Positions 1-8,499 of a DNA stretch of 64,000 nucleotides are shown piece by piece. The notes under the pieces were generated by a model. That model was given only the letters and a program-made list of their open reading frames with translations. It was not told the origin of the DNA and did no database searches. The stretch is from positions 1,736,001 to 1,800,000 of the forward strand of contig OZ253548.1 in NCBI GenBank assembly GCA_965262595.1, read 5' to 3'. The first letter of the stretch is position 1; each line of letters begins with the position of its first letter. A program made the translations under genes and the position numbers. The stretch comes from CATQHB01 sp965262595 (GTDB lineage: Bacteria > Chloroflexota > Dehalococcoidia > Lucifugimonadales > UBA3495).

Positions 1-827
1 TCGGCTACGGAGTTCGGAGAAATTCCGGCGTTGTAGTAGGGAACGTCCCGCCGGATCAGGTCCTCGATCAATGCGGCCTCACCGGGTGGGAACAGCCGTT
101 GGCCGACCTCCACCGCCCGGGAGGGGTCGGCCCGCAACGCCCGTTGCGCCTCCACGACCGCCCGCACCGCTCCTTCCGCCGTGGCGGGAGAGTCTTCAAT
201 CAGCCTGTCGGCGGCGACCAACGCCGGAAAGGTATAGTCCCTCGCTGCCGGCGGACCGAGGCCCCGCCGCGGGTCAAGCACCACGCTGCCGATCCCGCTC
301 CGCACCGCCACTTCGGCTCCCATCGCGTTGGCCCAAAACCCGTCAATTACTCCCTCCTCCAGGGCTTGGGCGGCATGGACGCCGAAGGACACGCCGGCCA
401 CGCCGCTGCCGGGAACCGGGGCCAACGCCACGCCGTCCCGCGCCGGGTCAATTCCTGCCTCGGCCAGCAACCGGCGCAGTGCGGCGTCGGGCCCGGGGGC
501 CGCGCCGATACGCAGACCCTTGACCGCCGCAACGTCCCCTGGCTTGACCCCCAGGTCGGAACGCAAAACCAGCAACCAGTAAGTATGTTGGGACAGGGCG
601 GCCAGCAGCTTGGCGCCCAGCCAGCCGGGGAAGGCCGACAGAGTGGCGTGGGCGGGACCGGCCACGAAGTCAACGCGGCGGTCCCGCAACGCTTCCATGG
701 TCCTGCCCGCCGGAGAGATCATCTCCAACTCCATGTCTATTCCCTGGGCCTGGAAAAACCCCAGCTCTACGGCGGCCAGCGCCGGAAAGTAGGAGTTGGA
801 CACCAGGTCGGGTACCGCGATGCGCAT
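1..827 (-). CDS. NMT1/THI5-like ABC transporter substrate-binding protein (partial)
   Basis: The minus strand is open from here to the window edge, about 275 codons, so the C-terminus is missing. The protein begins MRIAVPDLVSNSYFPALAAV and continues with a class II periplasmic-binding-protein pattern typical of NMT1/THI5/SsuA relatives (a ligand-side serine/tyrosine stretch near the N-terminus, then GLRIGAAPG about residue 115). Such proteins bind small organic substrates for an ABC importer, but no transporter genes are visible. No signal peptide is seen. An ATG lies at 836, but the AGGAG ribosome site touches it; the ATG at 827 has a 9-nt spacing and is preferred. Confidence 0.8.
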   Translation of the reverse strand, partial: MRIAVPDLVSNSYFPALAAVELGFFQAQGIDMELEMISPAGRTMEALRDRRVDFVAGPAHATLSAFPGWLGAKLLAALSQHTYWLLVLRSDLGVKPGDVAAVKGLRIGAAPGPDAALRRLLAEAGIDPARDGVALAPVPGSGVAGVSFGVHAAQALEEGVIDGFWANAMGAEVAVRSGIGSVVLDPRRGLGPPAARDYTFPALVAADRLIEDSPATAEGAVRAVVEAQRALRADPSRAVEVGQRLFPPGEAALIEDLIRRDVPYYNAGISPNSVA

Positions 828-1048
828 TTGAGTCATCTCCTGTCCACCGGCCGGGGAGATTAGGGTGCAGGGTTAGGCCAAGTTTACCACCGCTCTCGCA
901 TACTGTATCCTCTGCGGTAGAGCCACCGGTTCCAGCCTGGCCAGCGCCGAAAGACCCGACGGCTTGCTGACAGAACCGGTGCAGCCGGCCACATAGGCAA
1001 CCCCGGCGCTCTGGGATTGACTCCGGATCATCACTTAGGAGTGAAATA

Positions 1049-2446
1049 ATGCCTGATACGCCTTTACACTATCAGACCATTGCGGAGGTGGCGGCCCGCC
1101 TCCGGTCCAGGGAGCTGTCGCCCGTGGAGCTGACCTCGGCGATTCTGGAGCGCATCGAGGCCCTGGATGGCGATCTGAAGAGCTACGCCACGGTTATGGC
1201 CGACTCGGCCCTGGCGTCGGCCCGGACTGCCGAGCAGGAGATCGCCGCCGGGAACTATCGGGGCGGCCTCCATGGGGTGCCCATCGCCGTCAAGGACCTT
1301 TGTTTCACTGCCGGGGTCGCCACAATGGGCGGCGCCCGAGTATTAAGGGACTTCGTACCCGACTTCGACGCCACGGTGGTGCAAAAGCTCAACGCCGCCG
1401 GCGCAGTGATTCTCGGCAAGCTTAATCTCACCGAAGGAGCGATGGCCGGTTACAACCCGGAGTTCCAGATACCGGTCAACCCCTGGGGCGCCGACCGCTG
1501 GTCCGGCGCGTCTTCCAGCGGCTCGGGAGTAGCGACTGCCGCCGGACTGTGTTACGGCTCGTTGGGCAGCGATACCGGCGGCTCGATCAGGTTTCCAGCG
1601 GCGGCTTGCGGCATCGTGGGAATCAAGCCCACCTGGGGACGGGTAAGCCGCTACGGTGTGTTGGCCCTGGCCGAGTCCATGGACCACGTTGGTCCGATGA
1701 CCCGGAGCGCCTCCGACGCCGGTGTCATGCTGCAAGCTATCGCGGGGAAGGACGCCAAAGACCCAACTTCATTGACCGCTCCGGCGCCCGATATGCTGGA
1801 GGGTATGGGCCAGGGAGTCCGCGGCGTTCGCATTGGCATCGACGAGCGATATATCGGCGAAGGCGTCGACTCTGAACTGGCCGCGTCGGTGCTGGAAGGC
1901 GCCCGCCTGCTGGAAAGCAGGGGAGCAGTGCTGGTGCCGGTGCGAATGCCGGACACCGATCCCTTCTCCCGAGCCTGGGGGGTGTTGTGCTCGGTGGAGG
2001 CGGCCGCGACCCACCGCGAAACCTTCCCTTCCCGGGGCGACGAATACGGCCCCTGGTTCCGGGGTTGGCTGGAGTTGGGCTTGGGCTACAGCGCCACCGA
2101 TTACGCTATCGCCAGCTACCAACGATTGGCCTGCAATGGGATCCTGGCCGAAATATTTGACGCCATCGACGTGTTGGTTTGCCCCTCCATGACCACACCT
2201 CCGGAAAGGGTCACGCCGGAGGCGCTATACGGCCCGATGGACGCGGAGGAATGGACCTGGGGACGGTTCACCATACCGTACGACTTCAGCGGAATGCCCA
2301 CCATATCCCTGCCCTGCGGACTGAACACCGAGGGTCTGCCCCTCAGCATCCAGTTCGTCGGCAGGCACTTGGCCGAGCCGCTGTTGGTCCAGGTGGGCCA
2401 TGCCTACGAGGCCGCCACCGAGCACCGGCTACGGCCGGACGTATAG
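1049..2446 (+). CDS. Amidase, amidase-signature (GatA-like) family
   Basis: 465 residues, the usual length for amidase-signature hydrolases, which cleave C-N amide bonds. The Ser-cisSer-Lys triad is visible: Lys about 82 in GVPIAVKD, the cis-serine about 155 in GASSSGSG, and the nucleophile Ser about 179 in GSDTGGSIRFPA. An AGGAG site lies just before the ATG. GatB and GatC are not adjacent, so this is more likely a stand-alone catabolic amidase than the tRNA amidotransferase subunit. Its substrate cannot be read from sequence. It stands alone between the divergent binding-protein gene and a 325-bp spacer. Confidence 0.93.
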   Translation: MPDTPLHYQTIAEVAARLRSRELSPVELTSAILERIEALDGDLKSYATVMADSALASARTAEQEIAAGNYRGGLHGVPIAVKDLCFTAGVATMGGARVLRDFVPDFDATVVQKLNAAGAVILGKLNLTEGAMAGYNPEFQIPVNPWGADRWSGASSSGSGVATAAGLCYGSLGSDTGGSIRFPAAACGIVGIKPTWGRVSRYGVLALAESMDHVGPMTRSASDAGVMLQAIAGKDAKDPTSLTAPAPDMLEGMGQGVRGVRIGIDERYIGEGVDSELAASVLEGARLLESRGAVLVPVRMPDTDPFSRAWGVLCSVEAAATHRETFPSRGDEYGPWFRGWLELGLGYSATDYAIASYQRLACNGILAEIFDAIDVLVCPSMTTPPERVTPEALYGPMDAEEWTWGRFTIPYDFSGMPTISLPCGLNTEGLPLSIQFVGRHLAEPLLVQVGHAYEAATEHRLRPDV

Positions 2447-2712
2447 GCGAGTCTCTTCCGGTCCTATCGGCTCGGTTCCGACGACGTATGGGCGCGGCTA
2501 CTACCCGGTCATCTATTCGGAAACCTTATTGCCAATCACGATGGCGTCAAGCTTTTCCTCAACGGCGCAGGACCGGCTACTCCAAAATATCCGGTAAGCT
2601 TTGGTGGTTCATAAACGATATATCTTAGGCATAGACCTGGGAATTGCTCTCACTCCTCACATCTTCCTTTTACCAAACCGCACAAGCAGACGGAGTCAGC
2701 GCCTCTCCTGCA
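2447..2712. other. Spacer with no recognisable gene
   Basis: I see no coding pattern or RNA gene here on either strand. The only signal is the candidate promoter at its right edge, driving the oxidoreductase. Confidence 0.5.
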
Positions 2713-2741
2713 TCGACCTTTGCGGTGAAGGGTGATAGTAT
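2713..2741 (+). promoter_or_regulatory. Candidate sigma70-type promoter
   Basis: TCGACC (2713-2718) and TAGTAT (2736-2741) are separated by 17 bp and lie 30 bp before the oxidoreductase ATG. Four of six and five of six positions match the consensus. This is a pattern match only. Confidence 0.35.
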
Positions 2742-2771
2742 CAAGACAACTGTTCAAGAGTAGGAGCCGGT

Positions 2772-3617
2772 ATGGATATTGGTATTACAGCGAGGGTATC
2801 ATCCAACTCAATAGACCCTTCGGTACTGGCCCAGCGGGCCGAGGAACTGGGATTTGAATCGTTCTGGCTGCCGGAACACCCCATTCTTCCGGTTAACACG
2901 ACGACCCGCTACGGGGGCACCGCCGACGGCTCAATCCCCGCTTCCATGGGCGACATCGGCGACCCGTTAATTGGGTTGGCCCGTGCCTCGGCAGTCACCA
3001 GCGTCATCAAGCTGGGCACCGCCATTAGCCTGGTGCCGGAGCACAATCCATTGCTCCACGCCAAGCAAATTGCCACCCTGGACCGACTTTCCAACGGCCG
3101 CTTCCTGTTCGGCATTGGCGCCGGTTGGCTGCAGGAAGAGACCGAGATCATGGGGGGAGACTTTCGGCACCGTTGGGGCCAGACCCGGGAGCATGTACTC
3201 GCAATGAAGCAGCTTTGGACCCAGGACGAGGCGGAGTTCCACGGTCGCTTCGTTGACTTCCCGTCGGTGCAATGCTCCCCTAAACCGGTGCAAAACCCCC
3301 ATCCACCGGTCTATTTGGGCGGGACCGCCGCCAATGTTTTCAAACGGGTGGTGGAATGGGGCGATGGCTGGATGCCCATTCGGGTCAACGAAGAGCAGGT
3401 GCGTATGGGCCGGGCTACCCTGGACGAACTGGCGGAAGCGGCGGGTCGGGATCCCAAGTCCATCCGGCTGATGGTTTGCAATGTTCCCGTGGACGCCGAA
3501 CTCATTGCGCGCCTGGAAGCAGCCGGCGCTGACCGAGTCACCGTAGCCGTGTCCGCCGACGCGGGCGAAGATCCGCTGCGAGGGTTGGAGGAGTTGGCTT
3601 CGGCGCTAATCGGTTAG
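2772..3617 (+). CDS. LLM-class F420-dependent oxidoreductase
   Basis: 281 residues of a bacterial luciferase-like TIM barrel, close to the TIGR03619 F420-dependent subfamily. Family signatures include FESFWLPEHP (about 29-38), the LGTAISLVPEHNPLLHAKQIATLD-type strand-helix unit about residues 80-103, and GRFLFGIGAGWLQEE (about 109-123), followed by the PVYLGG motif near 180. Members use coenzyme F420 (or FMN) to reduce or oxygenate organic compounds. The start follows a GGAG site. The next gene begins 35 bp downstream on the same strand, so the two may be co-transcribed. Confidence 0.92.
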   Translation: MDIGITARVSSNSIDPSVLAQRAEELGFESFWLPEHPILPVNTTTRYGGTADGSIPASMGDIGDPLIGLARASAVTSVIKLGTAISLVPEHNPLLHAKQIATLDRLSNGRFLFGIGAGWLQEETEIMGGDFRHRWGQTREHVLAMKQLWTQDEAEFHGRFVDFPSVQCSPKPVQNPHPPVYLGGTAANVFKRVVEWGDGWMPIRVNEEQVRMGRATLDELAEAAGRDPKSIRLMVCNVPVDAELIARLEAAGADRVTVAVSADAGEDPLRGLEELASALIG

Positions 3618-3652
3618 AGTGAGTAGTAAGCGCAGCAGCAAAGGAGGCAGAC

Positions 3653-4213
3653 ATGGCTAGAGTACCTGCACCCACGCGGGAGAGCGTTCCCCAGGACCAA
3701 TTGGATGCCTTTGACGAGTTTGTGGCGTTGCGTGGAGGCGTACCGGACGGCGGGCCGCTGTCGGTGATGCTGAACGTGCCCGACCTGCTGAAACGCGGCG
3801 AGCACTTGCGGGCGTACCTTCGGGGAGAAGGCTCCAGCCTGCCCCGCCTGATTATCGAGTTGGCTATGCTGCTGACGGCCCGCGAGAACAACTGTCAGTA
3901 CATCTGGAACGCCCATGCCGCGGCCGGGCGGGCGGCGGGCTTGAACGACGCCCTGGTGGACAACCTGCGGGACGGTAAAGACCTGCCGGAGCTGTCGGCC
4001 CCGGAGCAAGCAGTGGTGGAATACGGGCGGGACTTATTCAGAACTCGGACGGTGAGCCAGAACACTTTCGACGCTGCCGTCGGGCAGTTTGGAGTCCGGG
4101 GCCTGGCTGAGTTGACCTCTTTAATGGGCTACTACGCGCTGCTGGCCTTCAATATTAACGCCTTTGGCGTCGAAATTCCCGAAGGCCATACCGAGGCTGC
4201 GCTGCCAGTTTAG
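3653..4213 (+). CDS. Carboxymuconolactone decarboxylase/AhpD-like protein
   Basis: 186 residues, all-helical, with the family's E-x-x-C-x(6)-H constellation at Glu78, Cys81 and His88 (RENNCQYIWNAH). Only one cysteine is present instead of the AhpD CxxC pair, so peroxidase activity of the AhpD type is unlikely; a decarboxylase or isomerase-like role is possible. The start is set by AAAGGAGG, 6 nt before the ATG. It lies 35 bp behind the F420 oxidoreductase and probably shares its transcript. Confidence 0.88.
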   Translation: MARVPAPTRESVPQDQLDAFDEFVALRGGVPDGGPLSVMLNVPDLLKRGEHLRAYLRGEGSSLPRLIIELAMLLTARENNCQYIWNAHAAAGRAAGLNDALVDNLRDGKDLPELSAPEQAVVEYGRDLFRTRTVSQNTFDAAVGQFGVRGLAELTSLMGYYALLAFNINAFGVEIPEGHTEAALPV

Positions 4214-4552
4214 TCGGCAGCGGATCACCCCACATGGTCAAATGCCACGCCACGGGTCGTATTGCTCAACCGCCGACCTACCGCGACCTCGGACGGCAGG
4301 CAAAGGTGTGAACGGCGGCGCCAAAGTGGTCACCCTGGTTCCGTTTGCTTCCGGCGTATGACACCTATGCCTCACTGTAGTAACTTTGCTTCAGGCTATT
4401 GAAGGAAGCTGCTGCCAGACTTTGTCTTTTTGGTTTTCTTACTCAACCCGTCAGTCACAGTAATAACACCGTCACCGCCGCAATTTGCGCCCGGCGGCGG
4501 TTCGGCGGGATAATTGGTTCATCTTTGTATCAACCGGCCAGGAGGTGTTGCT
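4214..4552. other. Spacer with no recognisable gene
   Basis: No coding pattern is seen. A short GC hairpin (CCGCCG ... CGGCGG, about 4475-4500) lies near the right end, without a T-run on either side. Confidence 0.4.
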
Positions 4553-5083
4553 TTGTCCAAGATAAACATGATCCACCACATCAACATCCAGATTACCGAT
4601 CGGGAACGGACCCGGGAGTGGTACGAACGGGTTCTGGGAGCCGAGTTTCTTGACCGCGGGCCGGCATTAAACCGTCGCCAGCTCCAGTTTCGGTTGGGAA
4701 CGGGAGAAATCCACACCTCGGACACCGACAGCCTCATCAGGGTGCCGCGCGTCCACTTCGCCATCGAGGTTGAAGACTTCGGCGCCATGCTGGCCCATCT
4801 GGACGCCCAGAGGGTGCCCTACACCCGGACCGGCGGCGGCGCTTTCACCGGTACTGGAGGCGAAGACCCCCGGCAGGGAACAAGGGAAGACACCGGAGAG
4901 CGTTACACGTACATCAGCGACCCTGACGACAACCTCATCGAGTTGGTGTACCACGCCAGGGGCCTGGAAAGCTCTTCCGGAGAGGCCATAGAGCTGACCC
5001 ACGACGCCGGCAACGTCCGCTGGACCCAGATAGAGGGGTTCGTGGAAGCCGCCTACGCCGAGGGACAAGTGTCCGTCAGCTAG
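4553..5083 (+). CDS. VOC-family (glyoxalase/dioxygenase fold) protein
   Basis: About 176 residues with one vicinal-oxygen-chelate module. The N-terminal IHHINIQITDRERTREWYERVLG strand-helix and the C-terminal YISDPDDNLIELVYH carry the usual metal ligands (an early His, a central VHFAIEV His and a late Glu). I start it at the TTG at 4553 because AGGAGGT lies 6 nt upstream. The TTG at 4514 precedes that site, and the ATG at 4568 is 21 nt from it. Substrate unknown. The surrounding catabolic genes fit a ring-cleavage or lyase role. Confidence 0.88.
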   Translation: MSKINMIHHINIQITDRERTREWYERVLGAEFLDRGPALNRRQLQFRLGTGEIHTSDTDSLIRVPRVHFAIEVEDFGAMLAHLDAQRVPYTRTGGGAFTGTGGEDPRQGTREDTGERYTYISDPDDNLIELVYHARGLESSSGEAIELTHDAGNVRWTQIEGFVEAAYAEGQVSVS

Positions 5084-5382
5084 CGTCGGCGAACGATCTG
5101 ACTTAGGTACAGCGAATGGCCTGACGCATCCCGATTTCTTGAACTGACCAACAAGCTTTGGGGCAGCAGGTCACAGTTATCGCAAGAGACGGGCGAATTC
5201 TCAGCCGAGGGGGCGTTGCTGATCTAAGTCCGGCCGCGAGTACCTGCGACCATAGTCGATCCGGCGAAATGCAATTCGATACCCTACTTAGCCTGAGGGG
5301 ACCCGGCAAGTTCAACCTGAGGTCTTGACTTGGGCATCAATACGCTTCAAGCTTGGGCCAACCTTGTAATGGGAGTGTGACA

Positions 5383-6138
5383 ATGTACAGTACTGACATG
5401 TATGAAGGATTGCTGGCGGAAACAACCACGGTTCAGGGCCACAATGGCGACTCCATCGGCGCCTACATTGCCAAGCCCCTGGGCCCCGGCCCATTCCCTG
5501 GTATGGTGTTGATTCACCACGCCCCGGGTTGGGACGAGTGGTACCGGGAGGCGGCCCGCCGCTTTGCCCACCACGGCTACGTAACCATCTCTCCCAACCT
5601 GTACCATCGGGCCGGCCACGGCGACCCCAGCGAGGTTGGGGCCAGGGTCCGGGAGTCGGGGGGTATATCCGACGAACAGGCGTTGGGAGACATCGAAGGC
5701 TCCTTGCGGTTCCTGCAGACCCTGCCTTACCTCAACAATAAGGTCGGCGTCTTCGGCACCTGCTCCGGCGGAAGGCTTACCTTCCTCTCCGGTTGCCGTA
5801 TCCAGGGATTCGATGCCGCGGTGGAGTGCTGGGGCGGACGGGTGGTTGCCTCCGGGGACGAACTGACCGCAAACCAGCCGGCAGCCCCAATAGACTTTAC
5901 CGCTGACCTATCCTGCTCCTTGCTGGGGTTATTCGGCAACGATGACCAGTCGCCCGCGCCGGAACAGGTGGACTTACACGAGGAGGAGTTAAAGAAACAT
6001 AACAAATCCTACGAGTTCCACCGGTACGATGGCGCCGGCCACGGTTTCTTCTATTACGACCGTGCCATGTACCGGCAGGAGCAGGCTGTGGACGGCTGGA
6101 ACAAGGTCTGGGCATTCCTGGAGAAAAACCTCGGTTAG
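5383..6138 (+). CDS. Dienelactone hydrolase family protein
   Basis: 251 residues, alpha/beta-hydrolase fold. The characteristic Cys-Asp-His triad is visible: Cys127 in GTCSGG, Asp about 187 in LFGNDDQ, and His220 in GAGHGF. Dienelactone hydrolases open lactone rings in chloroaromatic degradation, but many relatives act on other esters. The ATG follows GGGAG with about 7 nt spacing. It is followed by a strong hairpin at 6243. Confidence 0.92.
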   Translation: MYSTDMYEGLLAETTTVQGHNGDSIGAYIAKPLGPGPFPGMVLIHHAPGWDEWYREAARRFAHHGYVTISPNLYHRAGHGDPSEVGARVRESGGISDEQALGDIEGSLRFLQTLPYLNNKVGVFGTCSGGRLTFLSGCRIQGFDAAVECWGGRVVASGDELTANQPAAPIDFTADLSCSLLGLFGNDDQSPAPEQVDLHEEELKKHNKSYEFHRYDGAGHGFFYYDRAMYRQEQAVDGWNKVWAFLEKNLG

Positions 6139-6242
6139 GCCACGCAATGGGCGAGTACCGGACCCATCTCCCAGTAGCGTAAAGAAATGCCTTTGGCGAA
6201 ACCAACGCGGACCGCTGCCACCGGAGGCTCCGCCCGTTAACC

Positions 6243-6269
6243 GCCATCCCGCTCTGCGAGCGGGATGGC
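6243..6269 (+). terminator. Strong hairpin after the dienelactone hydrolase gene
   Basis: A perfect 12-bp stem (GCCATCCCGCTC / GAGCGGGATGGC) with a TGC loop lies about 105 bp after the stop codon. There is no T-run, so it may be a factor-assisted terminator or a repeat-type palindrome. Confidence 0.5.
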
Positions 6270-6595
6270 AAACTAAGCTGGCTGGAAGTTTATGGATGAT
6301 TACGCCCTGGCAATCGACGAACCAGTTGACCTATCTGGTGAACGTGGACAACAAGCTCTTCTGCACCTGCTTGGACTTTGAGACTCGGCTACAACCCTGC
6401 AAGCACATCTACGCCGTAGAACTCATCATCCAGCGCGAAGAAAGGGCTGATGGAACCACCATCGTAACCAAGACCTGACGGTTATCCTATGGGCAGAACT
6501 GGGCGGCCTACAATGCGGCCCAGCAGAAGGAACAGGAACTCTTTGCCACGCTGCTACGGGATTTGTGCGACACGGCTTTGCACAAGAAATGTTTT
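6269..6595 (+). pseudogene. SWIM-zinc-finger transposase remnant
   Basis: The reading frame shows a SWIM finger (FCTCLDF ... QPCKHIYAVE), a TGA at 6476-6478, and then in the same frame SYGQNWAAYNAAQQKEQELF. SWIM finger followed by a Y-x-Q-x-W-x-A-Y-N-x-A-Q segment is an arrangement I recall from a DDE transposase group. Here only the N-terminal part remains and it is interrupted by the in-frame stop. It marks the border between the metabolic region and the defence cassette. Confidence 0.6.
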
Positions 6596-6786
6596 TTAAT
6601 CCGATTTTTTGCTCAGATATGTTCAAAAGTCGGTGCTGACTTGATCTGGATGCGGTTGGTAGAATCGGTCTCCATCGTAACGTACCGGGTGTCCTTTTGT
6701 GCATAGCAATTTCTTTATGCAGGGCAACGGCCGGGGCATAGCAATGCTAGCAGGGTCTATGCAGGCTTGGAGGATTTTGGGCCTGG

Positions 6787-8499
6787 TCAGCCTTCGTTGT
6801 GAATTAGTTTTATGAGGTCTCTAGCCTCGTTGCTGATGGCTGTCAGCTGCTCCAAGTGCTGGTTTTGGTCTTGACGCGCCGAGTTCAGTTCATCGGCGTA
6901 GCCCTGCATCTGTTCCATCGGAATTGTGAGATTTTCATTGATGAATTCCCTGGTGGTGGATGTTGCTTCGACTTGGATTTGCTGTGCCTCCCTGTCGAAT
7001 TGCGCCCTTATGTCGCGTCGTTTTTCCAGGTACTCCCGGTCTTGTTTTGCTTCGTCTTGGTCGGTCTTAACCTGGAGTATGACTCCCAGGGCTATGCCTG
7101 CTACCGCGAGGACTTGGCCGGCGGTTCCTATGCCCCGGGCGAGTTTGACCGCTTCCCATGGGCGGAAGGAATGTCCGAACATATGTCCGACTCTCAGGAC
7201 GGTGCTGTGTGTGGCGCTGCCTGAGAATCGGCCTAATCTGGTGGCTCCGCTCATGGTCCTGGACGCATTTATGGAGTATTTGGCGCTGAGGCCGCCCAGT
7301 TCAGTGGCGGTCTTCTGAGTTATTTCCAGCAGCTTGGTTCCTCCGGTTCCCGATGCTCTTCTGCTGAGGTTGTCGAGTATGCTTTGGAAGCGGTGGCTAT
7401 CGTGCATTTCCTGAATTCTGGCGCCCATACCGGTCATTATTTCGGCGAACTCTTCGTCTAGCTGCCGGACCAAGGTTTCCCACAGAGATTGGAACCTTGC
7501 GTCTATTGTCTCTGTAGCTTTATCGATTTGCTCCTGGGTAGCGCCTGGGTAGAAAGTCTCTGCATAGTTTGCGCCGGCCAGCTTGACTTCTATTATGGTC
7601 TGGTCTATGGCGTTCTGCACCGATTGTTGAAGTTGCGACCTGGTTTCCCGCATGGCTCGGATGTTCTGGTTGTAGATTATGAACAGAGCGTCCCCGTCGG
7701 GGTCTCCGGTCGGCTCGGCTGCCATCCCGTCCTGGAGTGTCTGGTCGATGGCGTAAAGAGCGGTTGTATGGCGTGCGTTCAGGCCTTTCTGTTGCACCAA
7801 GCCGTTCAAATTTTCGATGAGTTCACTTATGTTGGCCTGTTCTTCTAACATCTCGGCCAGGTCGGTTTCCTGCTCCTGTTTTGCTGCCAAGGCGCTTTCG
7901 GCGTCGGTGAACGTAAGGAGGAGGTCTTCGGGGCTGAATGGGGAAATCACCTTTCGGAGGTCCTCGGCAGCCGTTTTCCGGCTCTCCGCAGTGTTTCCGT
8001 CGCCGTTGCGTCCCATTTTGTTGACTACGAGTATGGTTTCGTGTCCCTTTCCACGGTCGATGGTCAGCGCTCTGAAGTGGTCTGCCAGATGGCTGTCGAA
8101 CAGTTCGTTGGTGATGACGAATACGAGCAGGTCGGCCTTGCTGATTGCTTCGTAGGTGATAGTGTCGTGGTCCGGTCTCAATGAAGTATGGATACCGGGG
8201 GTGTCGATGACCTGGATCCCGTTCCAGTCGAAGTGATAGGTTTGCTGTGTGGTGATTCCTGGCCCGGTTGCGATGTCGTCTCGTCCGGTAAGGACCTTGA
8301 GGATGGTGGATTTCCCGGAACTGTATTGGCCGGCGAAGGCCAAGCTGATGGGATGTTCTTCTTCGGACGTGTTCGTTTCAGGGAGTTGGTCTGCCAGGGA
8401 TTGGACTTGGGGGGATTTGGACTCCAGCAAGACCTGTCGTGCGTTATGCAGGATTGCCTCGGTCTGACGGGACCATTCCTGGGTTCTCAGTCCTTGCAT
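6787..8499 (-). CDS. Dynamin-like GTPase (Eleos/LeoABC-type cassette, third gene)
   Basis: 570 residues. The GTPase domain is N-terminal: G1 GQYSSGKST (57-65), a glycine-threonine G2 region (GPGITT), G3 DTPG (99-102), and a G4 reading NKMG (160-163) instead of NKxD, as in several bacterial dynamins. A long helical stalk follows, with a hydrophobic segment at about 455-476 and a coiled-coil tail. Bacterial dynamin pairs remodel membranes, and the Eleos system (LeoA/LeoBC homologues) is reported as anti-phage. The start codon abuts the stop of the upstream gene with an AAGGAG 8 nt before it, so translation is coupled. Confidence 0.85.
   Translation of the reverse strand: MQGLRTQEWSRQTEAILHNARQVLLESKSPQVQSLADQLPETNTSEEEHPISLAFAGQYSSGKSTILKVLTGRDDIATGPGITTQQTYHFDWNGIQVIDTPGIHTSLRPDHDTITYEAISKADLLVFVITNELFDSHLADHFRALTIDRGKGHETILVVNKMGRNGDGNTAESRKTAAEDLRKVISPFSPEDLLLTFTDAESALAAKQEQETDLAEMLEEQANISELIENLNGLVQQKGLNARHTTALYAIDQTLQDGMAAEPTGDPDGDALFIIYNQNIRAMRETRSQLQQSVQNAIDQTIIEVKLAGANYAETFYPGATQEQIDKATETIDARFQSLWETLVRQLDEEFAEIMTGMGARIQEMHDSHRFQSILDNLSRRASGTGGTKLLEITQKTATELGGLSAKYSINASRTMSGATRLGRFSGSATHSTVLRVGHMFGHSFRPWEAVKLARGIGTAGQVLAVAGIALGVILQVKTDQDEAKQDREYLEKRRDIRAQFDREAQQIQVEATSTTREFINENLTIPMEQMQGYADELNSARQDQNQHLEQLTAISNEARDLIKLIHNEG

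Noticed and set aside
71..863. Long plus-strand open frames in the first kilobase
   Set aside because: They are Arg/Pro/Gly-rich shadows of the minus-strand binding-protein gene, whose frame has clear family motifs.
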